From Kingdonia uniflora (lineage: Eukaryota > Streptophyta > Magnoliopsida > Ranunculales > Circaeasteraceae), in NCBI GenBank assembly GCA_014058105.1, contig JACGCM010002784.1, positions 1-64,000 on the forward strand: 64,000 nt of DNA. The letters run 5' to 3'. Both the position numbers and the translations under genes were made by a program. Below the pieces are notes generated by a model. The model saw nothing but the letters and a program-made list of their open reading frames with translations. It did no database searches and was not told the origin of the DNA. The first letter of the stretch is position 1, and each line of letters begins with the position of its first letter. Shown here piece after piece: positions 22,858 through 36,323 of this stretch.

Positions 22858-24416
22858 CCATACAAGCCAACTTGGCAGAACCACCCAAATTTTTTGTTGA
22901 AGAACAACCAACCCAGTTCAGGCTTTGGAGAGCCACAAGCCTCAGTTCATAATTTGCCTAAAAATTCCATTTCTTAATCTTATCCTCAGGCTTCTCAATA
23001 ATCTTTTTAGTGATCCAAACAGTTCCCACCCGCTCCACCCAAACCATCCCTTACTCTCTTCATCCAGCAATCAGTTTAATTTCAACAATAAATAATGCAA
23101 TTCCAAGAATAGACTTTGGTAAATCAGAATTCTACATCCCAATCTATCTATAATCTAGGGACTCTGATTGGACAATTGGCAAATGCATTGCATGAGAGAC
23201 CCCCAGGTAAGCTACCTAGCCAACCTGTATCTAATCCGAAAGGACCACTAGGGTTTGATGCTAGCTCAATCCCAAAATAGCTTAATGCCGTTACCACTCT
23301 TCGAAGTGGTAGACAAATTGATAACCGAGTTGAAATGCCTAGGGTTGAGCCAACACCCGTTGTTATTGAGGATGTGATAGGTACGAGTGAACCAATTGTA
23401 GTAAGCAACCATGAACCTTCTAAGAAATCTAAGGAGTTACCTGCCTCATCTATTTCCGTACAAAAGGCATATATTGAGCCAAAGGTGCCTTATCCACAAT
23501 GCCTTCGTCCGGCTAATAAAGGGATTCAATTTGACGAGATATTGGATACATTTAAGCAAGTTTATATAAATATTCCAGTACTCGATGCCATCATGCTTAT
23601 CCCTGCATATGCCAAATTCCTTAAGGATGCGTGCACTAGGAAAAAGAAAATCAATGTGCACAAGAAAGTCTTCTTAACTGAGACATTAACCCCGCCTAAG
23701 CTTCGAAATCCTAGAAGCCCAACCATCCCTTGTAAAACTAGAGATCACAAAGTGGATAGGGCGTTACTTAACTTAGGCACCAGTGTAAATGTCCTACCTT
23801 ACTCGCTCTATCAAGAATTAGGACTTGGAGAACTCGAACCTACCCAAATGACACTTCAATTGGCTGATAGTCAATACGATACCCACGTGGTATTCTTGAG
23901 GATATTCTTATCAAGGTTGATACTCTTATTTTTCCTGTGGACTTTATTATTTTGGATACTGAAGATGAAAAAAATCCTAGCTGTGAGATCCCCGTCATAT
24001 TAGGACGCCCTTTCCTTGCGACTGCTCATGGAATTATTAATTGCTTAAATGGGGTCTTACAACTATCAATAGGAGACATGAAGATCAAACTCAATGTTTT
24101 TAACAATAATACTCAAGTGTCTTATTCTGATGACATGGCTGAGCTGAATATGATTGACTCTCTAGTTTACAACTCGTTCCCTAAATTATTTTTTGAGGAC
24201 TGCATAGAATCATGTCTTATGAACTTTGGTGAAGACTTTGATGAAACTCCGATTGTTGAAGAGCTTAATGCCCAACTCGACTCAGCACCTATTTTTAACA
24301 AGTCCAAATGGAAACCTCATGTTAAACCTCTAGAATCGTCCACTACTTTTCCTATTCCATCTATTGTTAATGCACCCAAGTTAAACCTCAAGCCATTACC
24401 TAAGGCTTTGAAGTAA
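22858..24416 (+). pseudogene. Athila-like gag 3' part and protease
   Basis: After the solo LTR, gag continues with a proline/glutamine-rich part and the block QLANALHERPPGKLPSQP, then LNAVTTLRSGRQ, both Athila-typical. Protease lies at about 23740-24110: ALLNLGTSVNVLPYSLYQEL, then ILGRPFLATAHGIIN. The residue expected to be the catalytic Asp is Asn (AAC at 23770-23772). A frameshift near 23930 separates the two halves of the protease. Several stops lie in 22960-23280. The tail to 24416 (FEDCIESCLMNFG) is the linker before RT. Confidence 0.85.
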
Positions 24417-25827
24417 GCTTTCTTAGGTGATTCTAACACTCTGCCTGCGATCATAGCTTCCAACCTCAATGTTGGCCAGGAAAATATATTGTTGGGTGTC
24501 CTTGGAAGACATAAATCAGCCCTATGGTGATCTATGGCAGACATGAAGGGGATTAGCCTGGCCGTTTGCATGTATCGCATCAATTTTAGGGAAGGTGCTA
24601 AAAATTCTCGTAAGGTGCAACGACGGTTGAATCCCACCATGATGGAGGTGGTGAAGAAGAAAGTTCTCAAACTTTTGGAGTCAGATATAATATACCCCAT
24701 TTTGGATAGTAAGTGGGCCATCCCCGTTCAGGTTCTACCTAAGAAATCAGAGATTACTATAGTTGAGAATGAGAATAATGGCTTAATCCCCACTCGTATG
24801 ACCACTGGGTGGCGTGTATGTATTGACTACAGGAAATAGAATACGGTCACAAGGAAAGATCATTTTCCTCTTCCTTTAATTGTTCAAATGCTTGAACGAT
24901 TAGTCGGAAAAAGTCATTACTGCTTTCTTGACATTATTCTGAATACAATCAGATCTCCCTTATCCCAAAAGATCAGGAGAATACAACTTTCACATGTCCC
25001 TATGGGACATATGCTTATCGACGTATGCCATTTGGGTTGTGTAATGCACTCGCGACATTCCAGTGTTGTATGATGAGTATATTTTCTGAAATGGTTGATA
25101 AGTTTCTTGAAATCTTTATGGATAACTTTTTCAGTGTTTGGATCATCTTTTAATGAATGTTTACACCATTTAGGGCTCGTGCTAGTACAATGTACACAAA
25201 CCAATTTGGTGTTAAACTAGGAAAAATGTCACTTCATGGTGACACAACAGATAGTTCGTGAACATATTATCTCCAGCAAAGGGATTGAAGTCGATAAGGC
25301 CAAGATCGACATTATTTCTTCTTTACCTCCACCTCGGATGGTTAAGGCCATTCGATTATTTTTGGGGCATACTGGGTTTTATCGCCGGTTTATCAAAGAT
25401 TTTAGTAAAATTCCCCAGCCTTTATGCAATTTACTTGTTAATGATACTTATTTCAACTTTGATGACGCATGTTCAGGAGCTTTTGAGAAGCTTAAACATT
25501 TATTAACTTCAGCCCCTATCATCCAACCTCTCAATTGGGAACTTCCCTTCGAGCTCATGTGTGACGCTTTGGATTATGCTGTTGGAGTGGTTTTAGGGCA
25601 AAAAGTAGATAATAAACCTCATGCTTTTTACTATGCTAGTCGCACGCTCAATGACTTACAGTTAAATTACTCCACCACGGAGAAGGAATTATTAACCATT
25701 GTGTATGCCTTGGAGAAATTTTGATCATACCTTGTTGGATCCAAAATCCTTGTTTACACCGACCATGCGGCCTTAAAGTATTTACTATCTAAAATAGACG
25801 CTAAGCCTCGGTAAATCAGATGGATTA
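24417..25827 (+). pseudogene. Athila-like RT and RNase H
   Basis: RT begins about 24534. The finger/palm block WRVCIDYRK ends at a TAG (24837), then DHFPLPLIVQMLERL and YCFLD follow. MPFGL is at about 25027. The active-site motif is FMDN at 25115-25126, where FMDD is expected. The RT connection and RNase H follow from about 25236: GHTGFYRRFIKDFSKIP, CDALDYAVGVVLGQ, FYYASRTLNDLQLNYSTTEK, then VYTDHAALKYLLSK. There are at least four stops or frameshifts. The frame is cut at TGGATTA (25821-25827), which is duplicated in part at 37564 as the target repeat. Confidence 0.87.
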
Positions 25828-27071
25828 TGATAAGTGGTTCTTAGGCCTCTAGAAAAATACCCGCGCAAAGTATGGTTGTCAAATTGTAGCACGGATGAGT
25901 GGGATCAAATCTGCAGGGAGGTTTGGGAAAGAAAATACTTTCTAGGTCGAATTACAATTTTATAAGAGATAAATCTAAAAGGGATAAAAAAAAACTAATT
26001 ATAAAACTTAATGAGAAAGAGAACTAAGGTTCGGACTTGGCCTCTTCCTTTCAAAGCACTAATCAATATTCAACTAGATCCTAATATCTTCACCCATCAT
26101 ATGTTCGTGTTAAAACACATACGATGTTGTTAAATAAACCACTAAATTTATAGTCAAGCATTTAGTGGTTATACTTTTAAGTGATGGTGGAGAGTGTCTT
26201 AGAGAATTATCGACTCAGCCATAACTAGGTTAGACTGAGTTCTCTAGTATTTCCTCTTGTTTTGATTACCAAATCAAGTCTACAGTTAGTAGTACTTGTT
26301 TGTATCCAAAGTTATCGTACACCAAACCAAAGCTATGGTCAAGTCTTCGATATGATGCACTAACTTATCAATCATGAAGTACAAAAAAAAACTAATTAGA
26401 ACCTAATTAATACCAACTATTCCTTATCCAAGAAGAGGCCTCATCCTAGCCTTAGCTAGGAGATTAGCCGTTCATCTCGGACTTCATCGCATTAACTACT
26501 AATTATTTACAAAAGAAAATAAAAAAGAAAGAAGACAATTAAATAAAACTAAGACTTTATTTCTTCTAAACTTGCTCCAATATGAGATGCCCAATTACAA
26601 TGATGGTAGGGTTCCTTTTATAGGAGAAGGAACCAAAATTTAGAAACTATATATTAAATTCTAAATAATATTTTCAAAATAATATCTTCTAATATTACAA
26701 CCAATCACCTAATATTCTTGCATATAATTTCCTTAAGTGATGTAGAGATTTTTCTTCATGGAAACTCTTGCATTTATCTTCAATATAAATTATCTTCAAG
26801 GATCTTAGATGCAATATATTCTTTGATCTTATTCTCTAATAATATTTTTGTATATATTTCTTCAATCTTGAAACCAAATATACTGTGTCTTTGACTTTTG
26901 TGCTAAGAACTGCTGAAGACACTTTTGCTTGACTTTAAGAGTTTGGTTTCAAATATCCATCTCCAATAGCTACAATCAAACAAACGCGCATAAGTATCTA
27001 ATATTAAATATAATAGATGACTAAAATATATGTTCGGGTATATTAAAAATGCCATAATTACGCGCTCATCA
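25828..27071 (-). repeat. 3' LTR (family A) of nested element
   Basis: On the minus strand it starts TGATGAGCGCGTAATTATGG at 27071, after the polypurine tract, and ends CACTTATCA at 25828. 1244 bp. Confidence 0.9.
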
Positions 27072-27728
27072 AATACCCCCAAACTTATCTTCTGCTCGTC
27101 CCGAGTAAAATAAAATAATAGCCACTTTCGCAAGGAACGCGATTGCATTTAACATATGTAACAAGCCGCTAAACCCCCAGGTTTAGCCTGGTAGACGAGT
27201 ATTGTCTCGTGAGGGTTTGCAATATCTATACCCATAAAAGTTAATAATGACATTTTTAAAAATTCTAGAATACACATGACTCTTTTTCTGTGAACTTATC
27301 CTTACTTAGTTGTGACAAAAATATAGCGATTAAAAAATACTTAAACTTGCTATTCTCCTAAGTATACCAAAAAATATTTTAAGCTTATCCGAAACTAGAG
27401 GTACTACCTCAAGATTAGAAAGAGATTTAAGTATTTTGCTTTAGCTATATTTGAGTGTACAATGAAAATATTTTTATCGTCTTATACGTTGTCTAGAATA
27501 GTTTACTCAGTTTTTTGGTAGTCTAGTTTTTACTTGAATAAATTTAACGGTCAGTTCGACAAGTGCCTTAGTCAATTCGTCTTCCTAGAATTTTACTTTT
27601 TTTTTCTTTTCCTTTGCAAGCCTTTTCTTATTGAGTGCATAGTTTCTTAGTAAAGCCTCCATCACAAGGAGTTTTCGGTCAACAATCCCCGCCAGTTAGC
27701 TAAGGTTGTCAGGGTGTGGTGCCCCATC
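27072..27728 (-). mobile_element. 3' UTR of nested element, LTR-proximal part, with polypurine tract
   Basis: The polypurine tract is the complement of AATACCCCCAAACTTAT at 27072-27088. The remainder matches 4090-4730 and, inverted, 39740-40380. Non-coding. Confidence 0.7.
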
Positions 27729-27733
27729 ATGAC

Positions 27734-30700
27734 TGTCACGCCCCAAAATCTAGTAATCGGTAACTAGACCAATTACTGAGATTCGTGGATGTGCATGTCA
27801 AAGAATCCAATGATTCGCCCCACGAACAACCGAGCTGTAGACAAATTCTGGCCCAGTCATTCACAATAGTATCACAACAGAGTAATGAGGAAAGACAGAA
27901 ACAACGAAAGACTAAGATAATAATATCTAAACGTAAGATTCTACAAACCTCTATGCAGTAAGCCTAACAGTAATTACTGGAGAATGAGCCTCTAGCTCAT
28001 CTCCCTAAAGATCACCAAAGCTACAACTAAAACCTGAAACAACCTGTCACTGAAAGGGGGATACGAGAGTGAGCAAACAACGAGCTCACTAACTCCCAAG
28101 AATAGCTAAACAATTATACTAACCAATGAGATGGATATAATAATGATAATAGGATATAATAATATCTAACGATAAACAATATATATATCTAAATATATAC
28201 ATGATACCTAATAGGTATCTAATAGGTACAAAACTAGTCTAATGATTATATGTAACTGTACTATAATTATACATACACATCTTGAGTAAAGGAGTGTTAA
28301 GACTATAACTACACTCCAGTCCCAAGGACTACTAACTATACTTTAATCACTACCGTGGCCCTCAACGTCACAAGCGACTAACCTACCTCAAAAATACAAT
28401 CACACACGAGGGTAAACACCCTCGGCTCACAATAATCCGACAGGGTTACCCAAACCCCAACCAGGCATAAACCCGAAGCTATCACAAACTGAGCGAGATC
28501 GCCCATAACCAAATGCCAGCCTAAAGCTCACAGTAACCAACTAAACTAATTAAACTAATAAACTAACCAGATACAGAAGAGGGTGGAATAGATGCAAAGA
28601 GGAGAGGAGTATGCAGAAAGAAGACGAATCTAATTATACCGCAAATCAATTAGGAGAAGAGGAATTCAAATAAGAGGAGAAAAATATGATGAACTAGGAT
28701 AATCCCATAATAATCCCAATGCAATGATATGTTATGATGATGATATGATGGAATGAGATAATCTTATGATTATCCCAAGCGCAGAAGATTCTATATTAAA
28801 CATAATGCAGAAAGGGTTAAGGATTTCTATCAGAAGAACCTACGAATTAAAAGTATGCAGAGATGGAATGATATGCTTGATGATGATAATGATGATGCGT
28901 TATGATGCAGAATGATTTAGCGATGTCGACCCAAATGGCTAGCCCCCATGACTAAAGTGGGCTGACAACTGCTAAAGAAGGATTACCTTAAAGGACCATT
29001 ATGGATACAGGTACGATTTTTCTAAGCTGACCAGGCTGGGGGAAACTACATTGGGAGTCACGAGTACCCCAAGGAATCACATCCTCAGTCATACACAAGG
29101 AACTACAGTCCTTACCACATACATGGAACCACTGTCCTTACCGCATACAAGTCACATATAATATGGGTCAGGGGATGTATCCGATCGCAATAAGATAAGA
29201 GAATATATCATCTATGGATGAGAGCAAAAATCCTGAAGACTGAAACACAACTGCTACCAATACAGCCAGCACACAATAGGATTACCACCTGCCTGAGAGT
29301 GTGGCAACCAAAACTAACACATATGCCCTCCTGTGACTCAGTTGCACCATTTAAACCTAGATGAAACAGCAACTTAACCGTCACGACATCAAAACAACAT
29401 CAGTCTCTAAGATTCCTCAAAGTAATATGATTACCATCAAGCACTATAGTACTCTAGTTGTCAACACAAACTAGTACTCATGGGGTGACCTACAAATGTC
29501 CAACAAGTAGCCAATAATCCCTAATAACCAAACCGCATCATAATCCTCTTAATCATGTACATAAGTCATCAGCACGGATGTACAGGAGCCCACCAGGTCT
29601 GTCTACACCCAAGGTGACAATCTCCGTGAGCAGATGCTCGACGGTGACTGTTTCCCTACACTGATGTGATAGTCCACCCCAGCAGATTTCAATATCACGG
29701 GTGACGTACAACTTTATAAACCACTTGGCTCAGCCGCGTACCTCACTGGGCCATGTTGTCTCGCTGCCACCTAGATGACGGAAGGGAACACAACCCTAGC
29801 AACCTCATCCCAGGGAAGGAAGGCTTACGAGTAAGCTCTATTAGCTCTAAGAATCATGAGGACAATAATTGTCACAACACGATAAGCAAACAATCCAAAG
29901 GCAAACTATCAGAAGTTCAACATCCACGACCAACCACCACGGACAAGTCGTCTGCTCACCACCAACAACTAACAGTCCAGGAGATTCCACACTCCCACAG
30001 GGAATCTAATATTCTAACCAACCACCAATCACAACAGCAGTGCTCAAGGACCAGGCCTCGAGAACACGGAGTACATCTAGGCTAATCCTAAGACAAATCA
30101 AAACAATTGCAGGCAGAAGGATGAGCTCCGAATCGAAGACCATGTCTTGCTGAAGCTATGTCGTCCCAAGACTACCTCGGAACCAAGTCCATCAACCCAA
30201 ACTAACCAAGGTGCTATACTATAAGGTAAGAACTATAGTCTCTGAACTACACTATCTCAGAGAAATGGCGACTAAACCACAACCATCCATACATCTTTAC
30301 TAATAGCCAAACCTAGTTACTAGTGCCCTGAAACAAGCTGGCCACCCTAATAACTAGCCAACAATACCATACTCAATATATTATATATATATATTCCACA
30401 CTCAATATATTATATATATAGAGAGAGACACTGAGGCGTCGCAACACACTGAGAAATGCCTTTGTTCTCAACCTCAACGAAGAAAAGAGTCGCGATAACC
30501 ACCCTTAATGAAATCGGTCAAAGAGGAATCTCAGGAGTCATCGTCACATCAACGACAGCAGAGAATAACCTCCTCTGGCTAATCATAACCTGTGGGTTCT
30601 ATCTAATAACTAAACTCACATTGTTGTGGGTTTTACTAACTTATCAAACCCTTAAGTGCTCTCACCTAAGGTATGCTAAACGGATAATCCGCAAAAGTGT

Positions 30701-31817
30701 CCTAAGCAATTAACCCACATACTAACCTAGTCACATATATAATATACTAAACTATGCATTTCTATAACTCACGAATCAGCATAATAATCTAGTTATTCAG
30801 GAAGATAAAACTTGCTTGAAGGCAATACCGAGTCCTGCGGAAATCTAACTCAGAAAACCAGCTAAAATTCGCGGAATCACCAAGAATAACAAACAACCAA
30901 TCAATTTAAGAAAACGATAATAAATCCAAACCCTAGAAATCAAACCTACGCCGAAATCGAACGAAAAGAACGGAAAAGGAATCGGAAATTTCTTACCGAT
31001 GATAGGAGCAAAGCTTGCGACGAAGTGGGCAAAGAATCCTCGAGCGATGGGGAAGATAGGATCTAGAGTATGGAGGAGAGAGGAATAGGTTAGGTAGAGG
31101 TGAGAGAGAGAGAAAAAAAAAGGAAAGTGAGGAAAGGAGAGATTAAAACCCAAACACAACTGAAAACGCGCCTCTGTTCGAATAGAAAATGATCCTGTTC
31201 GAACAGAGTGAAACGTATTCGAGCAGAAAAAAATCTTGTTCGAATAAAAAGAGTTTTATTCGAACAGAAGAAAATCCTGTTCGAATAGAACTGGTCCTGT
31301 CCCAAAAATAAAACCCCGAAAACACAACGGATCACCCCGGACACCCCGAAATCACACCAAACCACCACCACTACCACACAATCACTACTACAAGTTCAAC
31401 AAGGGTTTCTCAAGGAAAAAAACACCACCTCCACCGCCTCACGACTACCAAAATTCCTAATCCCCCAAAAAAGAATATTTTCTTCGGGAAACTCCATAAA
31501 CCTACCGGCCAATCTAACGGCTCACCGGAACCACACCAAACCACACACACATCAAATAAACATCACCACCAACCCATCTAGGGGTTCCCAAGGCTACAAC
31601 GCCACCTCCTCCTCCGAATAACCACCGTACCACCGAAACTATATAAAAGAAATCAAACATACAAAACCTGCCGAAAGGAATAAATGGATCCATAATGGAT
31701 GAAAAAATACATGCGGAATATATACGGGATATATGTGCGGAACTTAACGTTGAGGAATAATAATAATAATACTTAATAATAAATAAATAAAATAACCTGA
31801 AAATCCAGGATATTACA
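27734..31817 (-). repeat. 4.1-kb solo LTR in nested element
   Basis: Ends TGTCACGCCCCAAAAT and GGATATTACA, with perfect ATGAC target repeats at 27729-27733 and 31818-31822. No internal copy of either end was seen, so it is a single LTR. Minus orientation is favoured: that strand starts TGTAATATCC, ends GGGGCGTGACA as many Ty3/gypsy LTRs do, and has a CT-rich leader at 31080-31010 followed by GGTAAGAAATTTCC like an intron donor. It holds no convincing gene. Features inside are a TTCGAA-rich run at 31174-31292 and a doubled AT-rich unit at 30363-30424. Confidence 0.8.
31174..31292. repeat. TTCGAA-containing degenerate repeats
   Basis: At least six variants of CTGTTCGAATAGAA, or its complement form, spaced about 15-30 bases apart. 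Most centre on the palindrome TTCGAA. Located in the presumed promoter/leader part of the solo LTR. Confidence 0.6.
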
Positions 31818-31822
31818 ATGAC

Positions 31823-33130
31823 CAAGTCTCAGGATTCTCACAAGTAAAATTTGCTTGTACTCATTTCACATAGTTCATGGTCAAACTCAAGATTGGTGAT
31901 AATTTTTCCTCTTTCAGCTTTTAATCATGCAAGTAGCCTTCCAGCGTAAAAATTTTTAGAACATATATGGCTTATTATTTATTTTTAGGAATAAACTTAT
32001 TCTTAGGCAGTTATCTCCCTTGTAGCAAACTATTCCTAACATAAATGCAAAATTTCCTTTACACTGAGCAAAAATCTATTGAAGGTATTAATTGCAAAAC
32101 TACAATGAAGAACATGTTTTCAAAATATGTCAAACAAACTTGAATTAGTCGCTAATAAAAAGATAGTACATCTAGCTTAAGATAGTCAAAAATATTCTAG
32201 TGTATACTTGGTACAATTTTAAAATTTAGGCTTTTCCATAATATTTATGTCAATGTAAAATCAGTTTAAGTGTTTGGAAATTTGTTAAAAATATATCATA
32301 AATTGTCAAAGTGCCATTATTTCACTTTTCTTCAAAAAAATTTAAAGAAATGGTTTCCTACCCCAAACTTAAATGAAACGTTGCCCTCAATGTTTGAGAG
32401 TATATTTCTCACTTGAATGTGTCATGAGTTGCCTCCTAAGATGTGCTAAGTTTACCGTCTTCAACCAGACGAATGTACCCTCAAACTTGAAATTTTTAAT
32501 ATAACTGGAAGGGTACGAAGTTGAAAAGGTGATGTACTATCCGGGTTGCAAATTCTCTTTCAAAAACCAGATAACACATGAATAGTGATCATTAATATTA
32601 GCCCCTAATTGGGCAAATATATTATGTAAAAACCATAGAGAGTTTAAATCTAATTCTCTATGAAAAAGGTTTTTTGTAAAAACTTTCCCTATCATTTGAT
32701 GATTCCAAGTTAAAAATTTTTGACAAATCAAGAAAAACCATTTTCCCTAAGATAAAGCAAACACATACCCAGGGAACATATTTTCCTTTAGAATTTTCAA
32801 TACAATCATATGATTACTACGTGTTACTGTAAATAATAAGATTGGTATACAAATAATCATCCCCGAAAATGTACTAGATTCAAAACTCGATTTTCCAGAA
32901 AATATATTTTCTTTGAAATTTTTTAAAACCCCCATATTATCGTTGATATTCTAAAAAATGTGATAGGTGGTTCTAACAAAGCAAGTCCGTGAGGTATCCC
33001 CAAAATTATAATTTTTCAAGAAAATATTTTCTTTTAGTAGAAGAAAAACTATATAACATATTTGTGAATGTGGGGATCGGGAAACAATTGACTCTAACAA
33101 ACATTTAAAATTTGTGTGCCTAAAATCACA
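31823..33130 (-). mobile_element. 3' UTR of nested element, distal part
   Basis: Continues the 3' UTR interrupted by the solo LTR. It matches 4730-5680 in part. A second polypurine-like tract (complement of CTACCCCAAACTTAAA) is at 32359-32374. No gene seen. Confidence 0.6.
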
Positions 33131-33132
33131 AT

Positions 33133-33651
33133 TTATCTCAAGGGACTCATCCTGACCATTGACGGAGTATTCATTGGCTTAGGGACATGGAAAAGTTGAA
33201 ACACATTTTTAGGTGCTAATAATTGTACCATTTCACGAATCTCAGGATCATTCGAGTCTTTGAAATAATTTAAACATTCATCAACAGAAATGCAACAAGA
33301 GTTATCTCCATAGAAGTCCTCAAAATCGTTTATGGTCATGGTACCCCCATTAGGCTCAGGTGATGGAGGTATGGATTCAAGAAATAGAGATGAAGAAGGT
33401 GACACTGATTAGGATAAAGATGAAGCTCGTATTTTCTCAAGGATCGATGTTGAATTCACACTTCCAAGAAATTTGTCATCATCCTCATCATCTGAGAAAT
33501 CATCTAAGAATTTGGAAAAATATTCACTTTCTATCATGATATCATTTGTGAATTGGCAGGGCTCTATCGGTGAAGGGATGGAAAATGACATTGGTAGTTG
33601 AATACTGATGGCAGAATTCGGAGGTGATTTAGAAAGAATTTTATTGAGCAT
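33133..33651 (-). pseudogene. Unrecognised acidic ORF of nested non-autonomous element
   Basis: One frame with a single stop (33406-33408). It is the counterpart of 5683-6498: SKSPPNSAISIQ, then FSKFLDDFSDDEDDD, then GGTMTINDFEDFYGDNSCC and DECLNYFKDSNDPEIREMV. Conservation of the reading frame between two diverged elements argues that it encoded a protein. No known domain. It follows the gag-like start and precedes the 3' UTR. Confidence 0.5.
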
Positions 33652-34190
33652 GTTAGCCTTTTTTTAAGATCTTCTTGTGACATAGGATCGTCAATCTTAA
33701 AATGTTCATCTTCTAAATTTGTCTCATAATATGGTATCCATTCACCCCACGGGGAAAATATTCTATGATTACGCTTGAATTCATTATTTTCTAAATCACA
33801 AAGGGATTTAACTTCAAGTTGTTCTTCTTCATTGCTTGGAAGCTTTTGTGCTCTATTTCACTCCACATGGCTGACAACTGAGCTATCTGAGTCTCTAACC
33901 TAGAGATAGATTGGGTCGTAGAAGTTTAATTTGCTAAAGTCTATTACAAGAATTGCATCATTTGTTACTAAAATAGCAACACTTGTTTTTGACTTTCCAT
34001 TTATTGTTGCATGAAGAGAGCAACGGTGTCTTCCAAAGATAGTTTAGGTGGAGCGGGTGGGAACTGTTTGAGTGACTGGAAGGATTGATGGGTATGCATA
34101 TAGGAATGAGGTTGGAAAGGTTGTACGTCTTATGAGTTTTGGTGGTGCCCTGATTGAAAATAATTTTGAGGATATTGTGGGATGTCAAAA

Positions 34191-34930
34191 TGTGAGCCGT
34201 ATGAATTCCAATGTTCTTGTATGTACGACATTTTACAATTAAATTAACACTCAATGCAATAAAAAATCAATCAAGCCTAAAACTCTAGCACTTCAACATT
34301 TTTTGTAGAAGAAATAATTGAGTCTCCCCTATATTCTTCTATGTTCACAAAAGGGTCGGATGGTCAAAGGCTTTATTTCCTACACTCCCCTGCGTCACTG
34401 TGCTAGTACTAGCTTAGAGTACATGTTCAATCATGTGGGTTGCCAAAATGTGAGCTGTATGAATTCCAATGTTCTTGTATGCACGACATTTTACAATTAA
34501 ATTAACACCCAATGCAATAAAAAATCAATCAAGCCTAAAACTCTAGTACTTCAACATTTTTTTTAGAAGAAATAATTAGATCTCCAATATATTCTTCTAT
34601 GTTCACAAAAGAGCCGGATGGTCAAAGGCTTTATTTCCTATACTCCCCTGCGTCACTGTGTTAGTACTAGCTTAGAGTAGATGTTCAGTCCTGTGGGATG
34701 TCAAAATGTGAGCCGTATGAATTCCAATGTTCTTACATGTACGACATTTAACAATTAAATTAACACCCAATGCAATAAAAAATCAATCAAGCCTAAAAAT
34801 CTAGCACTTCAATATTTTTTTTAGAAGAAATAATTAGGTCTCCCCTATATTCTTCTATGTTCACAAAAGGGTAGGATGGTCAAAGGCTTTGGTTCCTACA
34901 CTCCCCTGCGTCACTGTGTTAGTACTAGCT
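34191..34930 (-). repeat. Three tandem copies of a 258-bp leader/gag-start unit
   Basis: Units begin at 34191, 34449 and 34707 (TGTGAGCYGTATGAATTCC). Each spans the end of the leader and the gag-like start (MSYIQEHWN-type, minus strand). A tandem duplication therefore gave the element three potential gag starts. The first copy runs into the downstream ORF region at 34190. Confidence 0.8.
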
Positions 34931-36300
34931 TAAAGTAGATGTTCAGTCCTCACGCCTGAGCGAGTCGCCTTATTGTATGTCAGCACTCAGAATGGTAACG
35001 TTGCAAACCTACAACCAGTATTTTGCGGCGCTAGGCTGGGGCCGTATCCTATGAACCCATGTTCGTACCCCCGTCCGGTACACCTATCCGTTGGGTGATG
35101 AAATACCGCGGGAATCATGCTACTTTATTTTATTATCAGTTATTTTCCGGTCCGGGACGTTCAATTTTCGTGTGATGAAAATTTCTGCGTATCCCTAATG
35201 GGTGGTCCCACTTGTTAGAGAGTTTTTTGGGTGATGAAATCCCGCAAGTCTCTAACAATTTTAACTTTTACTAATGTTGGAATAAAAATAAATTTAAACA
35301 CGTCAATAGGACAACCCAGCCATAGTAAATATTTTATTAGAGCAGCGTGTATTTGCACAGTCCACTCGACTTTAAGTTCCTAGTGTCGGGGAGGAACGGA
35401 TATGAACCCCTTCTAAATGTCAAGTTTATAGAGGTACCAGCCTACGAGAAGTGTTTCCCGGTGAAGCTGTGGCCGCCCCTTCACTTAGGGGGCACAAGAA
35501 GGATTAGATAGAAGTTTGTCAGTGTTCCTCACGATCTCTGAGTGCCAACTTTGTGCCAACTTGGTGAACTTGCGACAGTAATATTAATCCAATTTCCAAG
35601 TCTATGATGTCCTGATTTTCAAATTCGCATATCTTTCAGTTCAGTTGAGAGAGTGCATTACATAATACCAATTTGGAAAGCTAATTCAGAAAGGAAAAAC
35701 ATTCAAGAATGAAGTTTTCTAAAATTAAGCCTCCCTGCTGCTCAAAATAAGTAATTAATGAACAACGGCGTCCATTACAGAGACTATTTTTTTATGTTGT
35801 TTCAAAAGGCTGTTACTCTCAAACGACTAAGCAGAAAGATATGATCCATAACAATTCAGAAAGGGTTTTGAATTATCTAAAACTTTTCTAGCATACATAT
35901 TTCCCAACTGCAAAGTATAGATGATCAAAAACCATAAAGCATTCAGGAACAGACTTCACAACTAAAAATATATATTAAGATGAGGTTGTGATAAATAATA
36001 GCAGCTACAAAATTTCTTGCTCTCTTCTTAACCACCTCCAAAAGCACGATTTTAAGATTTAGAAATATTATAAACAACCACAAAGCTACTGTCGCGTCCA
36101 AAAACCTGAAACAATTTTTTTTTTTAAACTAGAAACAGAAAGAGAAACAACGACATAAATAGATACACTATATAATAACATTACCGGTCTACTATACTTT
36201 TTAACGAATATTAGAAAATAAAAATTTAGAAATCATTGGCACGGTATTAGAAAGAATTAACAAAGAAAATTCAGTATTAGAAAGAATAGTTTTCAACGAT
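34931..36300 (-). mobile_element. Leader of nested non-autonomous element
   Basis: Shares 34930-35520 with 7190-7800 (GGCTGGGGCCGTATCC, GGTGGTCCCACTTGTT, TTCACTTAGGGGGC). 35520-36300 is specific to this copy and shows no gene or repeat. Confidence 0.6.
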
Positions 36301-36320
36301 GCCTCCCCGGCAACGGCGCC
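36301..36320 (-). promoter_or_regulatory. Primer-binding site of nested element
   Basis: On the minus strand TGGCGCCGTTGCCGGGGAGG begins at 36319-36320, three or four bases from the LTR end (CTCTTTTCA). It matches the usual Athila tRNA-Asp type site. Confidence 0.9.
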
Positions 36321-36323
36321 ATT

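Noticed and set aside
24317..24721. 134-codon minus-strand open frame
   Set aside because: Opposite the RT start of the Athila-like element. No recognisable protein.
31090..31377. Phe/Leu-rich minus-strand open frame that looks like a membrane protein
   Set aside because: Low-complexity CT-rich leader of the 4.1-kb LTR; the hydrophobicity comes from TTT/CTC repeats.
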